Assembly: GCF_018138715.1 (NCBI RefSeq)
Contig: NZ_JAGSHX010000006.1
Coordinates: 3,596,001-3,660,000, forward strand
Reading direction: 5' to 3'
Length of the DNA stretch: 64,000 nucleotides
Origin: Streptomyces asiaticus
Lineage (GTDB): Bacteria; Actinomycetota; Actinomycetes; Streptomycetales; Streptomycetaceae
The translations under genes and the position numbers were made by a program. The notes beneath the pieces are model-generated. The model did no database searches. It worked only from the letters and a program-made list of their open reading frames with translations, and was not told the DNA's origin. The stretch's first letter is position 1, and each line of letters opens with the position of its first letter. Positions 9,722-17,635 of this stretch are shown here, piece by piece.

Positions 9722-11095
9722 ATGTCGACCGCGACAGCGGACGGCGCGGCCACACCTGGCCGGGCATCGTCCTCCCCTCCGGCCAAACGGCCGAGCGCAC
9801 GTGCGCGAAAGAGCCTCATGGGCACCCGGCCCTGGCTGGCGGCGGTGTTCCTGCTGCCCGCCCTGGTGCTGCTCGGGGCGCTCGTCGTCTATCCGATCGC
9901 CTACTCCGTCTACCGGAGCTTCTTCGACGCCTCGGGCAATGGTTTCGTCGGCCTGGACAACTACCAGGAGATGTTCTCCGACGACGCCACCAAGACGGCC
10001 ATCAAGAACAACGTCATCTGGCTGATCCTGGCTCCGACCGTCTCCACCGCACTGGGCCTGATCTTCACCGTGCTCACCGAGCGGGTGCGCTGGGCCACCG
10101 CCTTCAAGCTGGTCGTCTTCATGCCGATGGCGATCTCGATGCTGGCGGCGGGCATCATCTTCCGGCTGGTCTACGAGCAGGACCCGGACAAGGGCGTGGC
10201 CAACGCCATGTGGGTGAGCGTGCATGACTCCTTCAGCGAGTCACCGCCGTTCCCCGGCGCCCATCCGCGTCCCACCGCCGGGCTGACCGAGGCGTCGAAC
10301 GGCTCGTTCACCACCAAGGACGCCGTGCACGCGGGCACTCCCGCCGCGCTGCCGCTGGTCGCGGCCAAGCGCGGGGACATCAGCGGGGCGCAGGACGCCA
10401 AGGCCGCCAAGGCCGAGCCCGGGAAGATCACCGGCACCGTCTGGTTCGACTTCACCCGGGGCGGCGGTGGCGAGCAGGGCGCCATCGACAAGGGCGAGAA
10501 GGCGATGGCCGACCTCAAGGTGGAGGCGGTCAAGGACGGCAAGGTGGTCGCCAAGACCACGACGGCGGCGGACGGTACGTACACCCTCCCCGCCAAGGCC
10601 GAGGGCGCCCAGCTGCGGCTGCCCGCCTGGAACTTCTCCGAGCCGTACAACGGCGTGGACTGGCTCGGCCCGTCCCTCGTCACCCCGGCCGTCATCGGCG
10701 CGTACGTCTGGATCTGGGCCGGTTTCGCGATGGTGCTGATCGCGGCGGGGCTCGCGGGGGTGCCGCGCGAGCTGATGGAAGCCGCGCGGATGGACGGCGC
10801 CAATGAGTGGCAGGTCTTCCGGCGGATCACGGTGCCGATGCTGGCGCCGGTGCTCTCGGTCGTCGTCGTCACGCTGATGATCAACGTGATGAAGATCTTC
10901 GACCTCGTCTACATCATCGCGCCCGGCCCCTCCCAGGACGACGCCAACGTCCTCGCCCTCCAGCTCTTCCAGTCGTCCTTCGGCACCGACGTCAACCAGG
11001 GCCTCGGCAGCGCGATCGCCGTGCTGCTGCTGTTGCTCGTGCTGCCCGTCATGTTCATCAACATCCGCCGGATCCGAAGGGAGAGCCGCCGATGA
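9722..11095 (+). CDS. Sugar ABC transporter permease 1 with inserted extracytoplasmic domain
   Basis: This is a MalF/UgpA-type permease of 457 residues, longer than the usual 290-330. Membrane spans include residues about 38-60 (WLAAVFLLPALVLLGALVVYPI), 98-115 and 130-152. The ABC-interacting EAA loop appears as ELMEAARMDGANEWQVFRRI near residue 346. Between the third and fourth spans, residues about 165-315 form an extra hydrophilic segment. It contains a carboxypeptidase-regulatory-like/transthyretin-like beta sandwich signature (ITGTVWFD, VEAVKDGKVV, ADGTYTLPA), which by topology should lie outside the membrane. The 3' end overlaps the next permease by ATGA, so the genes are translationally coupled. 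Permease identity is safe and the role of the insert is unknown. Confidence 0.92.
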   Translation: MSTATADGAATPGRASSSPPAKRPSARARKSLMGTRPWLAAVFLLPALVLLGALVVYPIAYSVYRSFFDASGNGFVGLDNYQEMFSDDATKTAIKNNVIWLILAPTVSTALGLIFTVLTERVRWATAFKLVVFMPMAISMLAAGIIFRLVYEQDPDKGVANAMWVSVHDSFSESPPFPGAHPRPTAGLTEASNGSFTTKDAVHAGTPAALPLVAAKRGDISGAQDAKAAKAEPGKITGTVWFDFTRGGGGEQGAIDKGEKAMADLKVEAVKDGKVVAKTTTAADGTYTLPAKAEGAQLRLPAWNFSEPYNGVDWLGPSLVTPAVIGAYVWIWAGFAMVLIAAGLAGVPRELMEAARMDGANEWQVFRRITVPMLAPVLSVVVVTLMINVMKIFDLVYIIAPGPSQDDANVLALQLFQSSFGTDVNQGLGSAIAVLLLLLVLPVMFINIRRIRRESRR

Positions 11096-11973
11096 CCAGC
11101 GCGGACACGGTCGTACAGGCGAAGCAGTCCCCGGTCGCGCGGATCGCCGCGAGCGTCGGCGGCGGGGCCCTGCGGGTCGTCCTCATCCTGGTCGGCCTGC
11201 TGTGGCTGATGCCGACCGCCGGACTGCTGCTGTCCTCCCTGCGGGACCCGTCGGAGGTGGACCTCTCGGGCTGGTGGAAGGTCTTCACCGACCCCGGGCA
11301 GCTCACCTTCAGCGGCTACGACCATCTGCTGGGCAATCAGCAGATCACCGACTCCCTCTGGACCACGCTCGCGATCACCGTCCCGGCGACCCTGCTGGTC
11401 GTGGTGATCGGCGCCCTGGCGGGCTACGCCTTCGCCTGGATGGACTTTCCCGGCCGCGACGTGTGGTTCCTCATCGTCGTCGGCCTGCTGGTGGTCCCCA
11501 TCCAGGTCGCCCTGATCCCGGTGGCCAAGCTCTTCGGCGAGATCGGCATCTTCCAGACCACCACCGGCGTGGTCCTCTTCCACACCGCCTTCGGCCTCCC
11601 CTTCGCGATCTTCCTCCTGCGCAACTTCTTCGCGGAGATCCCCCGCGAGCTCCTGGAGGCCGCCCGCCTGGACGGCGCGGGCGAACTGCGGCTCTTCCTG
11701 CGCGTCGTCATGCCCCTCGGCGGCCCGGCCATCGCCTCCCTGGGCATCTTCCAGTTCCTCTGGGTCTGGAACGACATGCTGGTCGCCCTGATCTTCGCCG
11801 ACAGCGGCAACCCCCCGATCACGGTCGCCCTCCAGCAGCAGGTCCGCCAGTTCGGCAACAACATCGACATCCTCGGCCCCGGCGCCTTCGTCTCGATGCT
11901 GATCCCGCTGGCGGTCTTCTTCGCCTTCCAGCGGCAGTTCGTGGCGGGCGTGATGGCGGGCGCGGTGAAGTAA
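11092..11973 (+). CDS. Sugar ABC transporter permease 2
   Basis: This 293-residue MalG/UgpE-type permease has six hydrophobic segments. The EAA motif is near ELLEAARLDGAGELRLFLRV, in the loop that contacts the ATPase. I placed the start at the ATG in the ATGA overlap with the upstream permease; longer in-frame extensions run through the upstream gene and are not real. It pairs with permease 1 to form the membrane channel. No ATPase gene follows. In Streptomyces such importers are commonly energised by the shared ATPase MsiK, which is assumed here. A strong hairpin terminator follows 18 bp after the stop. Confidence 0.95.
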   Translation: MTSADTVVQAKQSPVARIAASVGGGALRVVLILVGLLWLMPTAGLLLSSLRDPSEVDLSGWWKVFTDPGQLTFSGYDHLLGNQQITDSLWTTLAITVPATLLVVVIGALAGYAFAWMDFPGRDVWFLIVVGLLVVPIQVALIPVAKLFGEIGIFQTTTGVVLFHTAFGLPFAIFLLRNFFAEIPRELLEAARLDGAGELRLFLRVVMPLGGPAIASLGIFQFLWVWNDMLVALIFADSGNPPITVALQQQVRQFGNNIDILGPGAFVSMLIPLAVFFAFQRQFVAGVMAGAVK

Positions 11974-11991
11974 CGCGCGCCCCGGAACGAC

Positions 11992-12034
11992 GGGCGGCCC
12001 GGCACCCCCCCTGGGGTGTCGGGCCGCCCCTTTT
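11992..12034 (+). terminator. Rho-independent terminator of the sugar transporter operon
   Basis: A 17-bp stem (arms 11992-12008 and 12013-12029, one G-U pair) with a 4-nt loop is followed by CTTTT. It sits just past the second permease and probably insulates it from the convergent anti-sigma-like gene. Confidence 0.9.
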
Positions 12035-12071
12035 CACGTCACGGCGCACCTCAGGTCACGGCGCACTCATC

Positions 12072-12527
12072 TCACGGCGCACCGCACTCCGCCCACACCG
12101 TCTTGCCAACGGGGACACGAGGGGTCGTCCCCCAGCGGGTGGCCAGCAGATCGACCAGGAGCAGCCCACGGCCCGATTCGTCATCGGCCGTCGGCGTCGG
12201 CGGAATGGCCGGGAGGCGGTCCTCGCGGGCGTCCGAGACCTCGATACGGATCGTCCGCGTCGCAGTTGCGCAGGCGAGGCGGAGCCGGAAGTCCCGCCCG
12301 GGTACGCGCCCGTGCCGTACGGCGTTCGAGGCCAGCTCCGCCACCAGCAGGGCCACTGTGCAGGACGCGTTCGACGCGGGCGGATAGCCCCACTCCTCCA
12401 TGCGCCGCACAGCCAGCCGCCGAGCGAGGCGCGCTCCGCGCGGTGTGGCGGGGAACTGCTGGGTGAGCTCCCGGAGTTCGGGCTCGGGGTCCGGCGCCGT
12501 GGTCGTCTTCAGCACGGTGTTGTCCAT
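12072..12527 (-). CDS. ATP-binding protein, anti-sigma factor (RsbW/SpoIIAB-like histidine-kinase fold)
   Basis: This 151-residue protein is a single HATPase_c domain. The N-box is recognisable as LVAELASNAVRHG and a G-box as SGRGLLLVDLLATRWG. Proteins like this abound in Streptomyces. They resemble anti-sigma serine kinases, but for most of them no partner is known. I chose the ATG at 12525-12527 because GGACGG lies just upstream; an ATG at 12588-12590 would add 21 residues (MGTERHDAHTLRIVRKIDRTE). It is divergent from an XRE/DUF397 pair, and this ATPase-XRE-DUF397 trio is a recurrent Streptomyces arrangement of the WhiJ type, often linked to developmental control. Confidence 0.85.
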   Translation of the reverse strand: MDNTVLKTTTAPDPEPELRELTQQFPATPRGARLARRLAVRRMEEWGYPPASNASCTVALLVAELASNAVRHGRVPGRDFRLRLACATATRTIRIEVSDAREDRLPAIPPTPTADDESGRGLLLVDLLATRWGTTPRVPVGKTVWAECGAP

Positions 12528-12618
12528 TTCCGTCCGATCGATCTTCCGTACGATTCGCAGCGTGTGCGCATCGTGACGTTCCGTGCCCAAGGATCGTGGC
12601 GCGGGTCTACGCTCGAAA

Positions 12619-12650
12619 GGCCGTAACGCCTTACCTTTCAGGCCGTAAGG
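12619..12650. promoter_or_regulatory. Possible operator upstream of XRE gene
   Basis: GGCCGTAA occurs at 12619-12626 and 12641-12648, 22 bp apart (two helical turns). The inverted pair CCTTAC (12629-12634) and GTAAGG (12645-12650) overlaps these repeats. The position, just before the GGAAG ribosome site of the XRE gene and between divergent genes, suits autoregulation by the XRE protein. This is inference only. Confidence 0.4.
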
Positions 12651-12665
12651 AACGGAAGTGATGTT

Positions 12666-13610
12666 TTGGCCAAAGAAGTTGATCCCCGCTCGTCCATGGC
12701 GGCGTTATTCGGTTCGCGGGTCCGCAGACTCCGCACGGCCGCCGGTCTGACCCAGGCCGAGCTGGGCGAGCGCACGCATGTGGTCAGCACCCGGATCACG
12801 CAGATCGAGCGCGCGTCCGGGGCGAAACCGACGTTCGAGCTGGCGCGGACGCTCGACACCGTCCTCGAGGCGGACAGCCTGCTCGTGGACATGTGGCCGT
12901 ATGTCTATCGGGAGGCGTTCCCGGACTGGTCGCGGGCGTTCATGGCGTACTCGGAGAGAGCGGTGTCCATCAGGCAGTACGCAGCGCATGTAGTACCCGG
13001 TCTGTTGCAGACCGAGGACTACGCGCGGGCGGTACTGAGTCTCGATCCCCTGCTCAGCGGCGAGCAGCAGTTGGAGGAGCGGGTCACCGCTCGCCTCGGA
13101 CGGCAAGAACGACTCCGTTCACCGGACCGGCCGGAGCTATGGGTCGTCCTGGACGAGGCGGTGTTACGGCGCCCCATCGGTAGCCACCCGGTCATGCGAG
13201 CGCAGTTGTACCGATTGCTGGAGGCAGCCGTTGAACGCCACATCACCGTGCAGGTCCTGCCATTCGACCAGGGCGGGCATGAGGCAATGGGCGGATCCCT
13301 GACCGTGCTGACGCTGCCGGACGGCGACGAAGTTGCCTACAAGGAAGGAGCCGACTTCGGTCAACTCGTCGAGGAACCAAAGGATGTGAAGCACTACGCG
13401 CTGTCCTACGATCGGCTGCGGGCAGGATCCCTGCCCCCGCTCATGTCGCTCGACATGATCCGATCCGTGATGGAGGGCAACCACCGTGGAGCGAGTGTCC
13501 CGTCCCGATCTGAACGGCGCCGCGTGGCGCAAGAGCAGCTACAGCAATCAGGCGGGTGGCGACTGCGTGGAGGTGGCCGACGGCATACCCGGCCTCGTCC
13601 CCGTCCGTGA
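12666..13610 (+). CDS. XRE-family helix-turn-helix regulator with DUF5753 (WhiJ/Scr1-like)
   Basis: This 314-residue regulator has an N-terminal HTH (about residues 13-68: RLRTAAGLTQAELGERTHV..TRITQIERA) and a C-terminal DUF5753 domain (about 95-275: VVPGLLQTEDYARAVL..HITVQVLPF). A TTG at 12666 is the first in-frame start after the GGAAG ribosome site; the ATG at 12661 is out of frame. Relatives usually end about where the DUF397 gene begins. Here the frame continues 125 nt into that gene, adding an Arg/Gly-rich tail of about 40 residues (WRLRGGGRRHTRPRPRP). The tail may be spurious read-on after loss of the usual stop. It probably works with its DUF397 partner as a developmental or antibiotic-linked switch, as WhiJ family pairs do. 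Confidence 0.9.
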   Translation: MAKEVDPRSSMAALFGSRVRRLRTAAGLTQAELGERTHVVSTRITQIERASGAKPTFELARTLDTVLEADSLLVDMWPYVYREAFPDWSRAFMAYSERAVSIRQYAAHVVPGLLQTEDYARAVLSLDPLLSGEQQLEERVTARLGRQERLRSPDRPELWVVLDEAVLRRPIGSHPVMRAQLYRLLEAAVERHITVQVLPFDQGGHEAMGGSLTVLTLPDGDEVAYKEGADFGQLVEEPKDVKHYALSYDRLRAGSLPPLMSLDMIRSVMEGNHRGASVPSRSERRRVAQEQLQQSGGWRLRGGGRRHTRPRPRP

Positions 13611-13701
13611 CAGCAAGCGGCCCGATGGCCCCGCGCTGGTCTTCCCGGTGGCCTCCTGGACCGCGTTCGTCGATGAACTGACGACGGGCCGCAGCCTCTG
13701 A
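13486..13701 (+). CDS. DUF397 domain protein, partner of XRE regulator
   Basis: This 71-residue protein has the DUF397 hallmarks: W.KSSYSN near residue 14, a GGDCVEVAD segment and RDSKRPDGPAL before the C-terminal helix. The GTG at 13486 follows GGAGG (inside the XRE gene) with 8-nt spacing, which shows it is translated from within the XRE 3' end. DUF397 proteins usually follow an XRE gene and act with it; in some WhiJ-type systems they antagonise the DNA-binding partner. Biochemistry is not readable from the sequence. Confidence 0.92.
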   Translation: MERVSRPDLNGAAWRKSSYSNQAGGDCVEVADGIPGLVPVRDSKRPDGPALVFPVASWTAFVDELTTGRSL

Positions 13702-13922
13702 CGTACCCGTTTTGCCTGGTCGCCGTTGCGGTGTCCGCCCCACGACGCCGCAACGGCCCGCACCGGGGCAAGTCCTCGTCATACAGCCGCCGTTGGGAGC
13801 CCGGCTGTCCGAAACAGGCTCTCCGGCACACGGAACCTCCCCCGGGCACCGCACATCTTCCGGTGCGCAGGTGCCGACTGACTTCGCGCGCCGATTCGTA
13901 TGCGAGGGGAACCCCAAACTTC

Positions 13923-14465
13923 ATGAAGAACAAGCTGACCGCCGTGGCCCTTGCGGCCCTCGTCGTCGCGGGCACTGCCGCTACGGCCATCCCGGCCTCG
14001 GCCGCCACCGCCAAGGCCGCCCCGACCCGCTGCCACACCGCCGACCTGAAGGCCGGCTTCGCCACGGGGGAGGACGCGAGACCGGAGATGGATCAGACCG
14101 AGAGGCAAACCCAGGCGTACATCTGGTTCACCAACAAGAGCACGCGCACCTGCACCCTGTCCGGCTTCGCCGGTGTCGACATGATCGGCGCTCAGGGGAC
14201 CGACGGCACCTGGTCGCTGGCACGCTCCTCCAAGACGCCCGACAAGATGGTCCTGGGGCCGGGAGATACGACCGACTTCAGCATCACCCTGCTCCCGGTG
14301 GCCGAGTCCACCCCGCAGAAGGAGAAGTTCGTTCCGGCGAAGTTCCTGGTCACCCCGCCGAACGAGACGGCGCACTTCACCCTGAAGTGGCCGTTCGGCG
14401 GCCAGATCCTCAAGCAGGACGGCGCCACCCACCCGGGCACCTACCTCAACCCGGTCGGGCTGTAA
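13923..14465 (+). CDS. Secreted DUF4232 protein
   Basis: This 180-residue protein has a Sec signal peptide (MKNK, hydrophobic stretch, cleavage near ASA at residues 25-27). It continues as a single DUF4232 domain with the two typical cysteines (TRCHTADL and TRTCTLSGF) and a late FTLKWPF strand. DUF4232 proteins are exported, probably immunoglobulin-like; their function is unknown. The ATG at 13923 was preferred over a frame opening at 13731 because it starts the signal peptide and has AGGGG nearby. A strong hairpin follows 7 bp after the stop. It is probably monocistronic. Confidence 0.88.
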   Translation: MKNKLTAVALAALVVAGTAATAIPASAATAKAAPTRCHTADLKAGFATGEDARPEMDQTERQTQAYIWFTNKSTRTCTLSGFAGVDMIGAQGTDGTWSLARSSKTPDKMVLGPGDTTDFSITLLPVAESTPQKEKFVPAKFLVTPPNETAHFTLKWPFGGQILKQDGATHPGTYLNPVGL

Positions 14466-14472
14466 CCGAGCC

Positions 14473-14510
14473 GGCCCGCCGGACCCCCGTACACGGGGGT
14501 CCGGCGGGCC
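14473..14510 (+). terminator. Perfect GC-rich hairpin terminator after DUF4232 gene
   Basis: Perfect inverted repeat with arms 14473-14490 and 14493-14510 (16-18 bp stem, loop GTACAC if the innermost pairs open). It has no U tract, the usual form of Streptomyces terminators. The following 155 bp up to the LysR gene contain no gene I can support. Confidence 0.85.
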
Positions 14511-14666
14511 ACGAACTCCCCCAAAGAACCGGGATAAAGGGCGTCGCGGCGTACATCTCCTCACTCCCCGACGGCACACCCGTCAGCATCGCACAGCAGC
14601 AGTTCGACGGCGGCCACCGCGCGGCGCTAACTGCTGCGGGACGAGAGACGCGACGGACGCTGCTCG

Positions 14667-15533
14667 TTACAGCTCGGGGTCGGCAGCGCCGATCATGCGC
14701 CGCACATACTCGAGGAAGGTGCGGGTGGCGGGATGCGTAGGGGTGCGCGGCCAGACCAGGCGCACCGTCACGGGGGCGGAGTCCGCGAGGGGCAGGTAGC
14801 GGACACCGGGATGCGGGTGGCTGTACGCGGTGGCCTCCGCGGTGGCGCCGACCGCTTCTCCGGTGGCGATCGTGGTGAGCCACTCGTCGACGTTGGCCAC
14901 CTCGAACGCGGCGGGCCGCTGCCCGCGGGGCCAGAGGTTGGCCGTGCTGGCGGCAGTGGCGCAGAGCACGACCGACCGGTCGGCAAGGTCGGCCAGACGC
15001 ACGACGGAACGGCCGGCTAGCGGATCGCTGTCCGACACGGCGGCCAGACGGCGCTCCCGGTAGAGTTCCTCGGCCATCAGCTCGGCATCGGTAGTGAGCG
15101 GAGTGCGCAGGAACGCGGCGTCGATCTCGCCCCGGCGGAGCGCCGCTTCGGGATCGTCCCGGCGGTGTACCCGCACCGGGATGTCGGGGTGCTGTTCACG
15201 CCAGGCCCGCAGCAACGGCACGGTACGGTCGCCGAGGGCCGCCCAGGCGAAGCCGATCCGCAGCGGCCGCAGCCCCGCCTGGGCCTCCGACAGCGCATCG
15301 TCCAGCTGGTTGAGGATCAGGTGAGCGCGCTCATACAGCATGCGACCGGCGTCGGTCAGGGAGAGCTGGCGGGTGGTGCGCTCCACCAGGCGCGTGCCGA
15401 GCCGGTTCTCCAGTTGCTCCAGGGTCCGGGACAGCGCGGGCTGGCTGATGTGCAGAGCGGCAGCGGCGCCGGTGATGGTGCCCTCGTCCCCGATCGCGGC
15501 TAGTGCTCGCAGATGCCGCAGCTCGACATTCAT
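14667..15533 (-). CDS. LysR-family transcriptional regulator
   Basis: This 288-residue protein has an N-terminal winged HTH (residues 1-60: LRHLRALAAIGDEGTITGAAAALHISQPALSRTLEQLE) and a periplasmic-binding-like effector domain from about residue 90. The ATG at 15531-15533 gives the canonical LysR start MNVELRHL; a longer frame upstream overlaps the divergent gene. It faces a short-chain dehydrogenase gene across 70 bp, the classic arrangement in which the LysR protein controls itself and the divergent enzyme. The effector is not predictable. Confidence 0.95.
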   Translation of the reverse strand: MNVELRHLRALAAIGDEGTITGAAAALHISQPALSRTLEQLENRLGTRLVERTTRQLSLTDAGRMLYERAHLILNQLDDALSEAQAGLRPLRIGFAWAALGDRTVPLLRAWREQHPDIPVRVHRRDDPEAALRRGEIDAAFLRTPLTTDAELMAEELYRERRLAAVSDSDPLAGRSVVRLADLADRSVVLCATAASTANLWPRGQRPAAFEVANVDEWLTTIATGEAVGATAEATAYSHPHPGVRYLPLADSAPVTVRLVWPRTPTHPATRTFLEYVRRMIGAADPEL

Positions 15534-15603
15534 AACCGTCAAGCATAAGCGCTTCGCAAACGGCATTTCCCTGCCCCGGTGGGCCGGGCCTAGCGTCGCT
15601 GAC
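15534..15603. promoter_or_regulatory. LysR/SDR divergent promoter with T-N11-A box
   Basis: The 70-bp gap contains a LysR-type box, T at 15546 to A at 15558 separated by 11 nt. It is centred on the palindrome AAGCGCTT (15547-15554). This is the expected position for a LysR protein controlling both divergent genes. The match is to the general LysR consensus only. Confidence 0.55.
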
Positions 15604-16200
15604 ATGAAGATTCTGCTCATCGGTGCCACCGGCACCCTCGGCACGGCCGTGCACAAGGAGCTGTCCGCCCGAGGTCACGAGATCCTGGCTGTCGGGCGCA
15701 CCGGCGGCGACCTGCGGTACGACGTCACTGACCCCGCCCAGATCGCCGCGATCTACGAGTGCGCCGGCCGTGTGGACGCGGTGGTCAGCACCGCCGGCGA
15801 CGTGCCGTTCAAGCCGGTAACGGAGATGACGCCCGAGGACTATCTGGCCGCCTTCCATGGCAAGGCGCTCAGCCAGATCGACCTGGTCCGGCAGGGCGTA
15901 CCCCGCATCGCCGAGCGGGGCTCCTTCACTCTGATCACGGGCGTACTGGCACGCGAGCCGATCCCCACGGGCGCCGCCGCCTCCATGGCCAACGGCGCGG
16001 TGGAGGCGTTCGTGCGCGCCGCCGCCATCGAGATCGCCCCGCAGCGCATCAACGCGGTCAGCCCCACCGTCTTCACCGAGAGCCTCCCCCACTACGGGAG
16101 CTACTTCCCCGGCATGGGTTCGGTTGATCTCGCCGACGTCGCCCAGGTCTACGTCCGCTCCGTAGAGGGCGCCCAGACCGGCCAGGTCTACGCGCTGTAG
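15604..16200 (+). CDS. Short-chain dehydrogenase/reductase-like protein, catalytic Tyr absent
   Basis: This 198-residue Rossmann protein has the nucleotide-binding motif GATGTLG (residues 8-14), then DAVVSTAGD, the SDR NAG-type region. It is shorter than classical SDRs (about 250). Where YxxxK is expected it has TGAAASMANGAVEAF, so neither catalytic tyrosine nor lysine is evident; the serine-bearing strand FTLITG is kept. A family of about 200-residue SDR-like proteins with this pattern exists, so the change is probably ancestral. The reaction is unknown. It is divergent from and probably controlled by the LysR gene. Confidence 0.88.
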   Translation: MKILLIGATGTLGTAVHKELSARGHEILAVGRTGGDLRYDVTDPAQIAAIYECAGRVDAVVSTAGDVPFKPVTEMTPEDYLAAFHGKALSQIDLVRQGVPRIAERGSFTLITGVLAREPIPTGAAASMANGAVEAFVRAAAIEIAPQRINAVSPTVFTESLPHYGSYFPGMGSVDLADVAQVYVRSVEGAQTGQVYAL

Positions 16201-16381
16201 AGGCGAGTGGCGAGCATGGGGACGAACAGCTTGGTCTGCGGGTCGTCCGCTGCCAGGTCGAAGCCGGACCAGGCACCGGTCGCGATGTGCAGACTCCCGT
16301 GACCGGATCGGGGAACGGGAGCGCAAACGACCGATTCAGCCCCCGCCCGTCATTCGACCGGAGCTCAGACGATCACCTCGC

Positions 16382-16770
16382 CACGGCGGGGCAGCACAAT
16401 GGCGGGACTCCCTGGTTCGCGAAGCGCTGGTCAATCCAGCGGTGAAGCCGGTCGCCCCGGCTTTGCTGTGGCGTGCGGAGGACGAGAGCTGGATTGCTCT
16501 GGGGTTCGAGGTGGTGGAAGGGAAGCGGGCGGATTTCGGACCCGGCTCACGGGATCTGCCCGCCGCGGTCGACGCCTTCAACCGGATCAGCGCGCTCGGC
16601 ACCTGATCATCGGCCGGAACGGCACGTGGCACGCGGCCCATGGGGCCGAGTCCTGGGCCGTTCACTGTCAGGCGTGGAGGGATGCGGACCCTGTCGCGAT
16701 CGACGCGTTCGCCGCCGCCACCTTCCGCATGTACCGGTCACGGGACTTCCGTTCAGGTGTCGCGCCGCTC
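16382..16770 (+). pseudogene. Remnant of aminoglycoside-phosphotransferase-family protein
   Basis: Two fragments in different frames look like the two ends of an APH-type kinase common in Streptomyces. The first (16391-16603) reads WRDSLVREALVNPAVKPVAP, then ALLWRAEDESWIALGFEVVEG, then a stop. The second (about 16620-16765) reads QAWRDADPVAIDAFAAATF, the usual C-terminal end. The central catalytic part (HGD, DWE) is missing and no start is evident, so this is a deleted relic. The assignment rests on remembered family sequences. Confidence 0.6.
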
Positions 16771-17070
16771 CGCCGCCCGCTGGGACTCCTCGACGACGCG
16801 GCGCAGCGCCGCCACGTGTCTTTCGAGGGCGTCCCGTCCGGTCGGGGTGAGCGCGAGCCATGTTCGGGGGCGTTTGCCCACGTAGCCCTTCTTCACCTCG
16901 ACGTAGCCCCGGGTCTCGAGTGTGCTGACCTGCTTGGAGAGCGCGGAGGGCGACAATCCTGCCGACTCGCGGACCCATCCGAACTCGGCCCACTCCACAC
17001 TCACCAGCAGCGACACGATCGACAGCCGCGTGGGGTCGAGCAGGGCGGTGTCGAAGTCAGCGGGATCCAT
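16753..17070 (-). CDS. Winged-helix transcriptional regulator (MarR/ArsR-like)
   Basis: This 105-residue protein is almost only a winged helix: LLDPTRLSIVSLLVSVEWAEF, recognition-helix region LSPSALSKQVSTLETRGYVEV, then wing KGYVGKRPRTWLALTPTGR. It matches the compact DNA-binding regulators annotated as MarR-like or transcriptional regulator. Its ATG overlaps the 3' end of the membrane-protein gene by 14 nt, so the two are coupled. Typical behaviour would be repression of its own operon through a dyad upstream, and such a dyad exists at 17636-17662. Its 3' end slightly overlaps the phosphotransferase relic. Confidence 0.9.
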   Translation of the reverse strand: MDPADFDTALLDPTRLSIVSLLVSVEWAEFGWVRESAGLSPSALSKQVSTLETRGYVEVKKGYVGKRPRTWLALTPTGRDALERHVAALRRVVEESQRAAERRDT

Positions 17071-17581
17071 AGGTGCCGCCGTTCAGGCCGCCCTTGCCGT
17101 CGCCTCGGAAGGCCAGGGAGTTCAGGGTCCGTTGCAAGGGGCGGCCGAAGAGGATGAGGGTGCCGCCGAGCACCACGCCCACCACCGTCCTTGTGTACGG
17201 GAACGGCTCGTGCGGCAGCAAGCGTGTGCCGAGGAAGCCGATCACCGCCACGGCGACGATCACCAGCTGGGCCAGCCGTATGAAGCGCGGGGAGATTTCG
17301 TCCCTGCGCACGCGGGTGGGTCGGCCCAGGAGGGCGCCGCCCCGGGGGTTCCGCAGCATCATCACGTACACCAAGGAGAGTGCGGCGATCGCCAAGCCGA
17401 TCCAGGAGCGCACGTCGTCGCCGAAGAAGTCGGGTGCCGCCATTTGGGCGAAGATCGCGACGCCGAACACGACGCTGACCCAGCGGGATTGCTGCTCCGA
17501 TGCGCGGGCTTGGTCGCGGCGCCGCTCGATGTCGCGCAGGGCGCGGGCGGCCTCGGCGGACGGGGTCACACGCTCTGACAT
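17057..17581 (-). CDS. Small four-span membrane protein
   Basis: This 174-residue protein has a basic, helical N-terminus (ALRDIERRRDQARASEQQ) and four hydrophobic segments at about residues 33-53, 61-80, 103-122 and 135-153. The ATG at 17579-17581 has an excellent GGAGGT upstream. It is the first gene of a two-gene operon with the winged-helix regulator, so the regulator probably controls it. Pairs of this type are frequent in actinomycetes but I know no function for the membrane protein. Confidence 0.85.
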   Translation of the reverse strand: MSERVTPSAEAARALRDIERRRDQARASEQQSRWVSVVFGVAIFAQMAAPDFFGDDVRSWIGLAIAALSLVYVMMLRNPRGGALLGRPTRVRRDEISPRFIRLAQLVIVAVAVIGFLGTRLLPHEPFPYTRTVVGVVLGGTLILFGRPLQRTLNSLAFRGDGKGGLNGGTYGSR

Positions 17582-17635
17582 GGGGTACCTCCAGGTGGTG
17601 CGGGGCCGTGCTTCAGCAGAACCAGGCTCCAACAG

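Noticed and set aside
14511..14666. Small gene between DUF4232 and LysR genes
   Set aside because: A frame reading ISSLPDGTPVSIAQQQFDGG is suggestive of a fragment but lacks a start, ribosome site and known relatives.
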